This document shows positions 1-8,203 of a stretch of DNA of 64,000 nucleotides, piece by piece. A program made the position numbers and the translations under genes. Source of the DNA: Streptomyces canus 299MFChir4.1 (GTDB lineage Bacteria > Actinomycetota > Actinomycetes > Streptomycetales > Streptomycetaceae); NCBI RefSeq assembly GCF_000383615.1, contig NZ_KB911593.1, positions 23,296-87,295 on the forward strand, in the 5' to 3' direction. How positions within the stretch are numbered: the stretch's first letter is position 1; each line of letters opens with the position of its first letter. Under the pieces are notes generated by a model. The model saw nothing but the letters and a program-made list of their open reading frames with translations. It did no database searches and was not told the DNA's origin.

Positions 1-12
1 AACTCCTGACCG

Positions 13-29
13 TCTGACACCGTGTCAGA
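13..29. promoter_or_regulatory. 17-bp dyad (possible operator)
   Basis: A perfect inverted repeat, TCTGACAC-c-GTGTCAGA, lies about 255 bp upstream of korA. Its form suits a TetR-like dimer site. It could serve an off-window divergent gene or the korAB transcript. No regulator gene is adjacent within the window, so the assignment is open. Between here and the korA start I see no other gene. Confidence 0.35.
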
Positions 30-284
30 TACGAGGACGGCGGTCGGCGGGCGGCACGGAGAAGCCGCCCGGGACCGAGAACCGGAGAACGACGAGGGAG
101 CGTCTTCGAGGAAAGCGCCGGGGGGCGAGCAAATGATGACAAGTCAGTGCTTTGTAACGTCTCAAATCCACGTCCATCATGCGAATGGCCGAGGGAAGGC
201 GACCCCTGCGGTCGTAGGGTTGATCCTGGGAAGGCCTGCGGGAAGGCCGCTCCCGAACAGCCGCCCAGAGGGAGGTCCAGTTCA

Positions 285-2213
285 GTGACCAGTCAGGTCA
301 GCAGCTCAGCGGAGCAGGCCGACGAAGCCGTCGTGGGAGAGCAGCGCAAAGAGGCCGGCGTGAAGGACGTCCGCCGCCTCGACCGGGTGATCATTCGTTT
401 CGCGGGCGACTCCGGTGACGGGATGCAGCTCACGGGTGACCGTTTCACCTCGGAGACGGCGTCCTTCGGCAACGACCTGTCCACCCTTCCCAACTTCCCC
501 GCCGAGATCCGGGCCCCTGCCGGAACCCTGCCGGGCGTCTCCTCCTTCCAGCTGCACTTCGCCGACCACGACATCCTCACTCCGGGTGACGCGCCGAACG
601 TGCTCGTGGCCATGAACCCGGCCGCCCTCAAGGCCAACATCGCCGACCTGCCGCGCGGTGCGGAGATCATCGTCAACACGGACGAGTTCACCAAACGGGC
701 GATGCAGAAAGTGGGGTACGCGGCCTCGCCGCTGGAGGATGGCTCCCTCGACGGGTACAGCCTTCATCCGGTCCCCCTGACCACGCTGACCGTCGAGGCC
801 CTCAAGGATTTCGACCTCACTCGCAAAGAGGCCGAGCGCAGCAAGAACATGTTCGCGCTCGGCCTCTTGTCGTGGATGTACCACCGGCCCACCGAGGGCA
901 CGGAGAAGTTCCTGCGGACGAAGTTCGCGAAGAAGCCGGAGATCGCCGAGGCGAACCTGGCGGCGTACCGGGCCGGCTGGAACTTCGGCGAGACGACCGA
1001 GGACTTCGCCGTCTCCTACGAGATCGCCCCGGCGACGAAGGCGTTCCCGACCGGCACCTACAGGAACATCTCCGGGAACCTGGCGCTGTCCTACGGACTG
1101 GTCGCCGCGTCCCGCCAGGCGGACCTGCCGCTGTTCCTGGGCTCGTACCCGATCACCCCGGCCTCGGACATCCTGCACGAGCTGAGCAAGCACAAGAACT
1201 TCGGCGTACGGACCTTCCAGGCCGAGGACGAGATCGCGGGCATCGGCGCGGCGCTGGGCGCGGCCTTCGGCGGCTCGCTGGCGGTGACGACGACCTCCGG
1301 TCCTGGCGTGGCCCTGAAGTCAGAGACCATCGGGCTCGCGGTCTCCCTGGAGTTGCCGCTCCTGGTCATCGACATCCAGAGAGGCGGCCCGTCGACGGGT
1401 CTGCCGACCAAGACCGAGCAGGCGGATCTCCTCCAGGCGATGTTCGGGCGCAACGGCGAGGCGCCGGTGCCGATCGTCGCCCCCTGCACCCCGGCCGACT
1501 GCTTCGACGCGGCGCTGGAGGCGGCCCGGATCGCGCTGACGTACCGCACGCCGGTGATGCTGCTCTCGGACGGCTACCTGGCCAACGGCTCCGAGCCCTG
1601 GCGGATCCCGGAGCTGGACGAACTGCCGGATCTGACCGTGCAGTTCGCGCAGGGCCCGAACCACACCCTGGACGACGGCACCGAGGTCTTCTGGCCCTAC
1701 AAGCGCGACCCGCAGACCCTGGCCCGCCCCTGGGCCGTGCCCGGCACACCCGGCCTCGAACACCGCATCGGCGGGATCGAGAAGGAGGACGGGACGGGCA
1801 ACATCTCCTACGCTCCGGCCAACCACGACTTCATGGTCCGTACCCGCCAGGCCAAGATCGACGGGATCGACGTACCGGACCTGGAAGTCGACGATCCGCA
1901 CGGGGCGCGCACGCTGGTGCTGGGCTGGGGTTCGACGTACGGCCCCATCACGGCGGCGGTACGACGGCTGCGGACGGCCGGTGAGTCGATCGCGCAGGCC
2001 CATCTGCGCCACCTCAACCCCTTCCCGCGCAACCTGGGCGCGGTGCTGAAGGCGTACGACAGGGTCGTCATCCCGGAGATGAACCTCGGGCAGCTCGCCA
2101 CGCTGGTGCGGGCGAAGTTCCTGGTCGACGCGCACAGCTACAACCAGGTCAACGGCATGCCGTTCAAGGCCGAACAGCTCGCCACGGCTCTCAAGGAGGC
2201 CATCGATGGCTGA
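285..2213 (+). CDS. korA: 2-oxoacid:acceptor (ferredoxin) oxidoreductase, alpha subunit
   Basis: This is the alpha subunit of a two-subunit 2-oxoacid (2-oxoglutarate/pyruvate-type) oxidoreductase. The enzyme couples oxidative decarboxylation of a 2-oxoacid to acyl-CoA formation and ferredoxin reduction in the cytoplasm. The 642-residue protein has the actinobacterial fused layout. A gamma-type domain comes first (RFAGDSGDGMQ at about residues 39-49), then the pyrimidine-binding domain (about residues 260-430, including GSYPITPASD and TTSGPGVALK), then a C-terminal transketolase-like domain. The GTG start at 285 is preferred because GGAGG lies about 10 nt upstream; a longer upstream reading lacks family similarity. 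It overlaps korB by 8 nt, so the two are co-translated. Substrate specificity cannot be read from sequence alone. Confidence 0.95.
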   Translation: MTSQVSSSAEQADEAVVGEQRKEAGVKDVRRLDRVIIRFAGDSGDGMQLTGDRFTSETASFGNDLSTLPNFPAEIRAPAGTLPGVSSFQLHFADHDILTPGDAPNVLVAMNPAALKANIADLPRGAEIIVNTDEFTKRAMQKVGYAASPLEDGSLDGYSLHPVPLTTLTVEALKDFDLTRKEAERSKNMFALGLLSWMYHRPTEGTEKFLRTKFAKKPEIAEANLAAYRAGWNFGETTEDFAVSYEIAPATKAFPTGTYRNISGNLALSYGLVAASRQADLPLFLGSYPITPASDILHELSKHKNFGVRTFQAEDEIAGIGAALGAAFGGSLAVTTTSGPGVALKSETIGLAVSLELPLLVIDIQRGGPSTGLPTKTEQADLLQAMFGRNGEAPVPIVAPCTPADCFDAALEAARIALTYRTPVMLLSDGYLANGSEPWRIPELDELPDLTVQFAQGPNHTLDDGTEVFWPYKRDPQTLARPWAVPGTPGLEHRIGGIEKEDGTGNISYAPANHDFMVRTRQAKIDGIDVPDLEVDDPHGARTLVLGWGSTYGPITAAVRRLRTAGESIAQAHLRHLNPFPRNLGAVLKAYDRVVIPEMNLGQLATLVRAKFLVDAHSYNQVNGMPFKAEQLATALKEAIDG

Positions 2214-3285
2214 GACGTCCACGGAAGGCACGGGCACGATCGAAGCGCTTCAGCTCGTCCCCAAGGCCGAGGGCCGCCAGAGCATGAAGGACTTCAAGAG
2301 CGACCAGGAAGTCCGCTGGTGCCCCGGCTGCGGTGACTACGCGATCCTCGCGGCGGTCCAGGGCTTCATGCCGGAGCTGGGGCTGGCCAAGGAGAACATC
2401 GTCTTCGTCTCGGGCATCGGCTGCTCGTCGCGGTTCCCCTACTACATGAACACGTACGGCATGCACTCCATCCACGGGCGGGCGCCGGCGATCGCGACAG
2501 GTCTCGCGGCCTCGCGCCGGGATCTGTCGGTGTGGGTGGTGACGGGTGACGGCGACGCGCTGTCCATCGGCGGCAACCACCTCATCCACGCCCTGCGGCG
2601 CAACGTCAACCTGAAGATCCTGCTGTTCAACAACCGGATCTACGGCCTCACGAAGGGGCAGTACTCCCCCACCTCCGAGGTCGGCAAGATCACGAAGTCG
2701 ACGCCGATGGGGTCGCTGGACGCGCCCTTCAACCCGGTGTCCCTGGCGATCGGCGCGGAGGCGTCCTTCGTGGCCCGGACGGTGGACTCGGACCGCAAGC
2801 ACCTCACGTCGGTGCTGCGGGAGGCGGCCGCCCACCCCGGCACCGCGCTGATCGAGATCTACCAGAACTGCAACATCTTCAACGACGGCGCCTTCGAGGC
2901 CCTCAAGGACAGGCAGCAGGCCGAGGAAGCGGTGATCCGCCTCGAACACGGGCAGCCGATCCGCTTCGGCACGGACCTGTCCAAGGGCGTGGTCCGGGAC
3001 GCGGCGACGGGCGACCTGAAGGTGGTGCCGGTGACGCCGGAGAACGAGTCGCAGATCCTCGTCCACGACGCGCACGCGTCGTCCCCGACGACGGCCTTCG
3101 CCCTGTCCCGCCTGGCCGACCCGGACACGCTCCACCACACCCCGATCGGCGTTCTGCGTTCGGTGGACCGGCCGGTGTACGACACGCAGATGGCGGACCA
3201 GCTGGATACGGCCATTGAGCAGAACGGCAAGGGGGATCTGGGGGCGTTGTTGGCGGGGGGCGACACCTGGACGGTGGTGGGCTGA
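2206..3285 (+). CDS. korB: 2-oxoacid:ferredoxin oxidoreductase, beta subunit (TPP-binding)
   Basis: This is the 359-residue catalytic partner of korA, binding thiamine diphosphate and one [4Fe-4S] cluster. Cluster ligands are visible as WCPGCGDY (about residues 38-45), GIGCSS, and NCNIFNDGAF. The TPP signature begins at GDGDALSIGG (about residue 114) and ends near NNRIYGLTKGQ. The ATG lies inside the 3' end of korA, which implies a single operon and a tight alpha2beta2-type complex. Together they offer an NAD-independent, ferredoxin-reducing route around 2-oxoglutarate dehydrogenase. The short tail after the TPP domain is normal for the actinobacterial form. Confidence 0.95.
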   Translation: MAETSTEGTGTIEALQLVPKAEGRQSMKDFKSDQEVRWCPGCGDYAILAAVQGFMPELGLAKENIVFVSGIGCSSRFPYYMNTYGMHSIHGRAPAIATGLAASRRDLSVWVVTGDGDALSIGGNHLIHALRRNVNLKILLFNNRIYGLTKGQYSPTSEVGKITKSTPMGSLDAPFNPVSLAIGAEASFVARTVDSDRKHLTSVLREAAAHPGTALIEIYQNCNIFNDGAFEALKDRQQAEEAVIRLEHGQPIRFGTDLSKGVVRDAATGDLKVVPVTPENESQILVHDAHASSPTTAFALSRLADPDTLHHTPIGVLRSVDRPVYDTQMADQLDTAIEQNGKGDLGALLAGGDTWTVVG

Positions 3286-3303
3286 CCGGCGCGCGGCATG
3301 CAG

Positions 3304-3338
3304 AGGGCCCTGATGCCGCACCACAGCGTCCGGGCCCT
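3304..3338. terminator. Possible hairpin after korB
   Basis: AGGGCCC (3304-3310) pairs with GGGCCCT (3332-3338) across a 21-nt loop, between the convergent korB and the DUF6082-like gene. There is no U-tract, which is usual in Streptomyces. The long loop makes this a weak call. Confidence 0.3.
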
Positions 3339-3345
3339 TCACCGT

Positions 3346-3839
3346 TCAGACGTCGGGGATGTCCCTCTTGGCGCGGAGCAGGGTCTCGCGGGTGATCACG
3401 GCGATGCGCTCATGGCTGGCGCGGGCGGCGTCCGCCGGACAGGTCTCCATGGTTCCGCCATGGTCGCGTCCACGGCTCTGCCGATCCGTGCCTCCAACGA
3501 CTCCTCGGGCAGGTCCATGCGCTGCTGCCCGGTCCGCTCCCAGTACTCCCGGAACACCGGGTTGCGACTCAACACCCGTAGTGTGCCGAGGAGTTCACTT
3601 CTACGGGTGATGCCGATGAAGAGCCCCAGCATGATCAGCACGTACTGTTTGTGAGCGAAGAGCAATTGCCGGCGCTTCTGCGGTGTCACGTCCTGCACGG
3701 TGCTCAGTGCGGCGGCGAGTGAGGGGTCGTCGATCGCGCGGTCCAACTGCTCCAGGTGCCTGCGGTAGTACTGGATCAGGTTCGCGCGACGGATCTCCTC
3801 CGTCAGGCCGCATAACTCCCCGGACGACTCCGACTCCAT
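3346..3839 (-). pseudogene. DUF6082-like gene with 3' frameshift
   Basis: The N-terminal ~125 residues read as an actinobacterial DUF6082-type protein: ANLIQYYRRHLEQLD, then a middle rich in FAHKQYVLIMLG, then NPVFREYWERTG. The function of that family is not known to me. The frame then decays into PWRPVRRTPPAPAMSASP and stops at 3396. One of the other two frames continues with a normal-looking tail (ARASHERIAVITRETLLRAKRDIPDV) and stops at 3346. The switch point lies around 3440-3465, where the NcoI-type hexamer ccatgg occurs twice within 17 bp (ccatggttccgccatgg). A one- or two-base indel there would restore one protein of about 163 residues. It may be a true mutation or a sequencing error. 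The start at 3839 has GGGGTGG upstream; 3887 is an alternative. Confidence 0.6.
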
Positions 3840-3887
3840 GGCAGCCACCACCCCAAGAGATGTGTGCCCGGCAAGCGCCGCCCGCAT

Positions 3888-4283
3888 TCACCGCTGCCCG
3901 GTGTCGGCCTTCCGCGCGTCATATCCCTCCCGCGCCTCCTGCACCGCCGACATCCTCCTCGCGGTCCACTCCGCCAGCCCCCGTACCTGCTCCGCCGCCT
4001 CGCGGCCGAGGCCGGTCAGGGAGTAGTCGACTCTCGGGGGGATCACCGGCTTGGCGTCGCGGTGGACCAGGCCGTCGCGTTCGAGGGTCTGGAGCGTCTG
4101 GGTGAGCATCTTCTCGCTCACCCGGCCGATCGCCCGGCGGAGTTCGCTGAAGCGGTGAGGGCGGTCGAGCAGTTGGATGAGGACCAGGACGCCCCAACGG
4201 CTCGTCACGTGCTCCAGGACCAGGCGGTGGGGGCACATCGTCTCGCCGGACGAGATCAAGGGGTTCACTGCACTTACTGCCAT
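3888..4283 (-). CDS. HxlR-family transcriptional regulator
   Basis: This 131-residue winged-helix regulator has the HxlR signature: an N-terminal Cys (CPHRLVLEHV), then SRWGVLVLIQLL, then HRFSELRRAIGRVSEKMLTQ (recognition helix region) and DGLVHRDAKPVIPPRVDYSLT (wing). Members often sense quinones, aldehydes or other electrophiles through the N-terminal Cys. It is divergent from the NAD(P)-binding reductase at 4375. The shared 91-bp gap carries a palindrome that ends four bases from this start codon, so autorepression plus control of the reductase is the likely arrangement. Confidence 0.9.
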   Translation of the reverse strand: MAVSAVNPLISSGETMCPHRLVLEHVTSRWGVLVLIQLLDRPHRFSELRRAIGRVSEKMLTQTLQTLERDGLVHRDAKPVIPPRVDYSLTGLGREAAEQVRGLAEWTARRMSAVQEAREGYDARKADTGQR

Positions 4284-4286
4284 GCC

Positions 4287-4311
4287 AGTACCTTACTTCA
4301 AGGTGGGTACT
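4287..4311. promoter_or_regulatory. HxlR-type operator
   Basis: An imperfect palindrome, AGTACC-N13-GGTACT, sits between the divergent hxlR-type gene and the reductase gene. Its length and arms resemble sites bound by HxlR-family dimers. It abuts the start of the regulator gene, whose transcript may therefore be nearly leaderless. Confidence 0.6.
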
Positions 4312-4374
4312 TTCCAAGAGTTAGCGCTTCCCTTATGGTTAGTGCCACCGCACCCCACAAGGAGATCGCACATC

Positions 4375-5229
4375 ATGAGCATCGTCGTCACCGGAGCCAC
4401 CGGACACCTCGGCCGTCACGTCGTCGAGCAGCTGCTCGAGAGGGTTCCCGCCGAGCAGGTCACCGCCGTCGTCCGCACCCCGGAGAAGGCCGCCGACTTC
4501 GCGGCGAAGGGCGTGAAGATAGCCGTCGCCGACTACAACAGCCCCGAGACCTTCGACGGCGTCTTCGCGGCCGGCGACAAGGTGCTGCTGATCTCCGGCA
4601 ACGAGTTCGACAAGGGCCGCCCCGCCCAGCACCAGGTCGTCATCGACGCCGCCAAGGCCGCGGGCGTGGCCCTCCTCGCGTACACCAGCGCACCCAGCAC
4701 CCTGAACGCCGCGCTCGCCGACGACCACCGGGCCACCGAGGAGGCCCTGCTCACCTCCGGTCTGCCCTACTCGCTGCTGCGCAACGGCTGGTACAACGAG
4801 AACTACACGGAGAACCTCGCCCCCGCCCTGGAGCACGGCGCCGTCGTCCAGGCCGCCGGTGACGGCCGCATCTCCACCGCCTCGCGCGCCGACTACGCGG
4901 CCGCCGCGGTCGCCGTGCTGACCGGCGAAGGGCACGAGAACACGACGTACGAGCTCGGCGGCGACGAGCCCTGGGGCTTCGCCGAGTTCGCGGCCGAGCT
5001 GAGCAAGCAGACCGGCAAGGAGATCGTCTACAACGCCGTGTCCGTCGAGGCCTACACCGGGATCCTGACCGGTGCCGGGCTGCCCGAGCCGTTCGCCGCG
5101 ATCCTCGCCGGTGTCGGCGCCTCCATCGAGAAGGGTGAGCTGGTCGTCACCTCCGGTGACCTGTCCCGGCTGACCGGCCGTCCCGCCACTCCGATCGCCG
5201 CGTCGATCGAGGCCGCGCTCAAGGGCTGA
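4375..5229 (+). CDS. NmrA/QorB-like NAD(P)-binding oxidoreductase
   Basis: This is a 284-residue atypical short-chain dehydrogenase of the NmrA/QorB (NAD(P)H:quinone oxidoreductase type 2) group. The glycine-rich nucleotide loop is at the extreme N terminus (VTGATGHLGRHV). SYTSAPS-type residues follow the central strand (LLAYTSAPST), and there is a conserved LLRNGWYNENY segment. The start ATG has AAGGAG 10 nt upstream. Divergence from an HxlR regulator with a shared operator suggests induction by quinones, aldehydes or similar electrophiles. The substrate is inferred only from family and context. Confidence 0.85.
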   Translation: MSIVVTGATGHLGRHVVEQLLERVPAEQVTAVVRTPEKAADFAAKGVKIAVADYNSPETFDGVFAAGDKVLLISGNEFDKGRPAQHQVVIDAAKAAGVALLAYTSAPSTLNAALADDHRATEEALLTSGLPYSLLRNGWYNENYTENLAPALEHGAVVQAAGDGRISTASRADYAAAAVAVLTGEGHENTTYELGGDEPWGFAEFAAELSKQTGKEIVYNAVSVEAYTGILTGAGLPEPFAAILAGVGASIEKGELVVTSGDLSRLTGRPATPIAASIEAALKG

Positions 5230-5257
5230 CACTGCCCCGAAGGGCCCTTCGGCGCTC

Positions 5258-5309
5258 CACCCCCGCCTGTCATGACCGTATGGCGATACGGGCATGACAG
5301 GCGGGGGTG
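5258..5309. terminator. Strong bidirectional-type terminator hairpin
   Basis: A 24-bp stem (5258-5281 with 5286-5309), with a single mismatch and a GGCG loop, lies 29 bp after the reductase stop. It should end transcription before the RarD-type gene. There is no U-run, as is usual in this group. Confidence 0.85.
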
Positions 5310-5357
5310 CTCGGCGTTACCTTCGTCCAGGCGAGGACAGTACGAGGAGGAGAGTCC

Positions 5358-6362
5358 GTGAAGTCCAGGGGCGAGCGGCACATAGGTCTGCTGAACGGTT
5401 TCGCGGCCTATGGGATGTGGGGACTCGTCCCGCTGTTCTGGCCGCTGCTCAAGCCCGCCGGCGCCGCCGAGATCCTCGCCCACCGGATGGTGTGGTCGCT
5501 CGTCTTCGTCGCCGTCGCGCTGGTCTTCGTACGGCGCTGGGCCTGGGCGGGTGAGCTGCTGCGGCAGCCGCGCAGACTGGCCCTGATCACCGTGGCCGCC
5601 GCCGTCATCACCGTGAACTGGGGCGTCTACATCTGGGCCGTGAACGCCGGCCATGTCGTCGAGGCCTCGCTCGGGTACTTCATCAATCCCCTGGTCACCA
5701 TCGCCATGGGTGTGGTGCTGCTGAAGGAACGGCTGCGGCGCGTGCAGTGGGTGGCCGTCGGGATCGGCGCCGCCGCGGTGCTCGTCCTCACCGTCGGGTA
5801 CGGCCGGCCGCCGTGGATCTCCCTCACCCTCGCCTTCTCCTTCGCCACGTACGGCCTGGTCAAGAAGAAGGTGAACCTGGGCGGGGTCGAGTCGCTGGCC
5901 GCCGAGACCGCGATCCAGTTCCTGCCCGCGCTCGGGTATCTGCTGTGGCTGGGCCACCAGGGCAACCTCAGCTTCGCCTCCGAGGGCCCCGGGCACGCGG
6001 CACTGCTCGCCTCGACCGGCATCGTCACCGCGCTCCCCCTGGTCTGCTTCGGCGCCGCGGCGATCCGCGTGCCGCTGTCCACGCTGGGGCTGCTCCAGTA
6101 CCTGGCCCCGGTCTTCCAGTTCCTGCTCGGCATCTTCTACTTCGGCGAGGCCATGCCGCCCGAGCGCTGGGCCGGGTTCGCGCTGGTCTGGCTGGCGCTG
6201 ACGCTGCTCACCTGGGACGCCCTGCGCACCGCGCGGACGCTGAGGAGGGAGATCGGCAGGCCCAGCACCGTCATGACGACGGGCACGGTCAGCGCCGTAC
6301 GGAAGGCGGAGAGTCCGGCCTCGGGTCCGGAACCGCTGGAGTCGCCCGCCGCAAGGCCCTAG
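5358..6362 (+). CDS. rarD: RarD-type EamA family transporter
   Basis: This 334-residue inner-membrane protein has about ten transmembrane segments arranged as two EamA repeats. Diagnostic RarD stretches include GLLNGFAAYGMWGLVPLFWP near the N terminus, NWGVYIWAVNAGHVVEASLGYFINPL and LLQYLAPVFQFLLGIFYFGEAM. RarD proteins are drug/metabolite-superfamily carriers of uncertain substrate, named for chloramphenicol sensitivity. The GTG at 5358 is chosen because GAGGAGGAG lies directly upstream. The hydrophilic C-terminal tail (about 30 residues) is poorly conserved. It follows a strong terminator and appears monocistronic. Confidence 0.9.
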   Translation: MKSRGERHIGLLNGFAAYGMWGLVPLFWPLLKPAGAAEILAHRMVWSLVFVAVALVFVRRWAWAGELLRQPRRLALITVAAAVITVNWGVYIWAVNAGHVVEASLGYFINPLVTIAMGVVLLKERLRRVQWVAVGIGAAAVLVLTVGYGRPPWISLTLAFSFATYGLVKKKVNLGGVESLAAETAIQFLPALGYLLWLGHQGNLSFASEGPGHAALLASTGIVTALPLVCFGAAAIRVPLSTLGLLQYLAPVFQFLLGIFYFGEAMPPERWAGFALVWLALTLLTWDALRTARTLRREIGRPSTVMTTGTVSAVRKAESPASGPEPLESPAARP

Positions 6363-6624
6363 ACCGCCGCCAGGTCGAGCCGAACTGGGTCGCCGCGTGC
6401 AGGGCCCGCCCGCCAGGCCCTGCTCGGACGCGGCTCCCCCCCGTCGCCACGATCGTCAGCGGCCCGTACGCCGACGCGAATGCCGTGCCCGCGATGATCA
6501 GCGTCCGGAGCATCGCCAGGTAGGACCAGCAGGACCAGTTCGTGCCGGCCGGCAGGAAAGGGCCCTGGGCGGTGTGAGCGGGGCAGCGGGGCCGCTGTCA
6601 GTGGTCACCGCTATAAGTGACGGT
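6363..6624. other. Intergenic stretch with no convincing gene
   Basis: The 262-bp stretch between the RarD gene and the VOC gene holds only a weak minus-strand reading (6513 down to about 6366). Its first ~23 codons are hydrophobic (MLRTLIIAGTAFASAYGPLT) but the rest is Arg/Pro-rich noise overlapping the rarD end. It could be a decayed membrane-protein start. I do not call it a gene. Confidence 0.4.
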
Positions 6625-7077
6625 ATGACACCCGTGCACTGGAAAGTCGTGATCGACGCCGAGGACCCGCACGCCCAGGCCGACTTCTGGGCCGCCGCAC
6701 TGCGCTACGAGACCGAGGACAACGACGCCCTGATCCAGCGGCTGCTGGAGCTCGGCGCGCTGCCGCGCGAGGCCGTCGTCGAGTACCACGCCCGCCTGGC
6801 CTTCCGGGACCTGGTCGCCGTACGGCATCCGGACGACCCGTACGACAAGGACAGCGGCACCGGGCTCGGACGGCGGCTGCTGTTCCAGCGCGTACCGGAG
6901 CCGAAGACCGTCAAGAACCGGCTCCACCTCGACCTGCACCCCGGGGAGGGCAGCCGCTCCGCCGAGGTGGAGAGGCTGACGGGGCTCGGGGCGACAGTGC
7001 TGCGCGAGGTGAGCGAGCCGTCGGGGGCGTGGGTGGTCATGGCGGATCCGGAGGGGAACGAATTCTGCGTCCACTGA
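6625..7077 (+). CDS. VOC superfamily (glyoxalase-like) protein
   Basis: This 150-residue protein has the single-domain vicinal-oxygen-chelate layout. It starts with WKVVIDAEDPHAQADFWAAALRY and ends with SGAWVVMADPEGNEFCVH, the usual last beta strand. The group includes metal-dependent isomerases, dioxygenases and resistance proteins that bind a small ligand. The middle (RRLLFQRVPEPKTVKNRLHLDLHP) is the dimer-facing strand of Streptomyces glyoxalase-like members. The ATG at 6625 has no clear Shine-Dalgarno, so the transcript may be leaderless. Substrate unknown. Confidence 0.8.
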   Translation: MTPVHWKVVIDAEDPHAQADFWAAALRYETEDNDALIQRLLELGALPREAVVEYHARLAFRDLVAVRHPDDPYDKDSGTGLGRRLLFQRVPEPKTVKNRLHLDLHPGEGSRSAEVERLTGLGATVLREVSEPSGAWVVMADPEGNEFCVH

Positions 7078-7237
7078 TCCCCTGCCATCCGGTGACCCCC
7101 TGCGCTCCGGTATACGAACTCCCCTGACCGGATTCCGCTCTTGACGGAGAGTCAACCTCAGCTTCACCATCCAGGCACCCATTCGCTGTGGAATCCCTGT
7201 GACTCCAGGGGTTCCCACGGAATTCGGAGCCCCCCAC

Positions 7238-8188
7238 ATGAAGCTCTCGGTTCCCGGACGCGTCACGGCCGCCGCCGTCGTCGCGACCGTCTCTCTCCTG
7301 GCCGGCGGATCCATAGCGGGCGCGGCCCCCGCGGGACAGCCCGTGGTGGCCGCGGCCCCGGACATCCCGGTGGCCAACGTGAAGGCGCATCTGACCCAGC
7401 TCCAGTCCATCGCCACCGCCAACGGCGGCAACCGCGCGCACGGCCGCACGGGCTACAAGGCCTCCCTCGACTATGTGAAGGCCAAGCTGGACGCCGCCGG
7501 ATTCACCACGACCGTCCAGCAGTTCACGTCCTCCGGCCGCACCGGCTACAACCTGATCGCGGACTGGCCCGGCGGCGACACCAACCAGGTCGTCATGTCC
7601 GGCTCGCACCTCGACAGCGTGACGGCGGGCGCGGGCATCAACGACAACGGCTCCGGTTCCGCGGCGATCCTGGAGACCGCGCTCGCGGTGTCCCGGGCCG
7701 GCTACCACCCCACCAAGCACCTGCGGTTCGCGTGGTGGGGCGCGGAGGAACTGGGCATGGTCGGCTCCCGCTACTACGTCAACCGCCTGGCCACCACGGA
7801 CCGTTCACGGATCAGCGGGTATCTCAACTTCGACATGATCGGCTCGCCGAACCCCGGCTACTTCGTCTACGACGACGACCCTGCCATCGAGAAGACCTTC
7901 AAGGCGTACTACGCCGGCCTCGGCGTCCCGACCGAGATCGAGACCGAGGGCGACGGCCGCTCCGACCACGCGCCGTTCAAGAACGCGGGCGTACCGGTGG
8001 GCGGTCTGTTCAGCGGCGCCGACTACGTCAAGACGGCGGCGCAGGCGGCCAAGTGGGGCGGCACCTCGGGGCTGGCCTTCGACCGCTGCTACCACTCCTC
8101 GTGCGACACCTCGGCCAACATCGACGACACGGCCCTGGACCGCAACAGCGACGCGGTGGCGTACGCGGTGTGGGAGCTGTCGCGGTAA
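7238..8188 (+). CDS. Secreted M28 zinc aminopeptidase (SGAP-like)
   Basis: This is a 316-residue extracellular leucine-type aminopeptidase similar in layout to the Streptomyces griseus enzyme. It has a Sec signal peptide (about residues 1-40, with AAPAGQPVVAAAPDI near the cleavage). The two-zinc site follows in family order: the His of GSHLDSVTAG, the Asp of INDNGSGSAA, the Glu pair of WWGAEELGM (one catalytic, one ligand), the Asp of LNFDMIGSPNPGYF, and the His of RCYHSSCDT. The ATG is chosen because it directly opens the signal peptide. It probably feeds on peptides outside the cell. It stands alone between unrelated genes. Confidence 0.93.
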   Translation: MKLSVPGRVTAAAVVATVSLLAGGSIAGAAPAGQPVVAAAPDIPVANVKAHLTQLQSIATANGGNRAHGRTGYKASLDYVKAKLDAAGFTTTVQQFTSSGRTGYNLIADWPGGDTNQVVMSGSHLDSVTAGAGINDNGSGSAAILETALAVSRAGYHPTKHLRFAWWGAEELGMVGSRYYVNRLATTDRSRISGYLNFDMIGSPNPGYFVYDDDPAIEKTFKAYYAGLGVPTEIETEGDGRSDHAPFKNAGVPVGGLFSGADYVKTAAQAAKWGGTSGLAFDRCYHSSCDTSANIDDTALDRNSDAVAYAVWELSR

Positions 8189-8203
8189 CGGCCCTCCTCC
8201 GGG

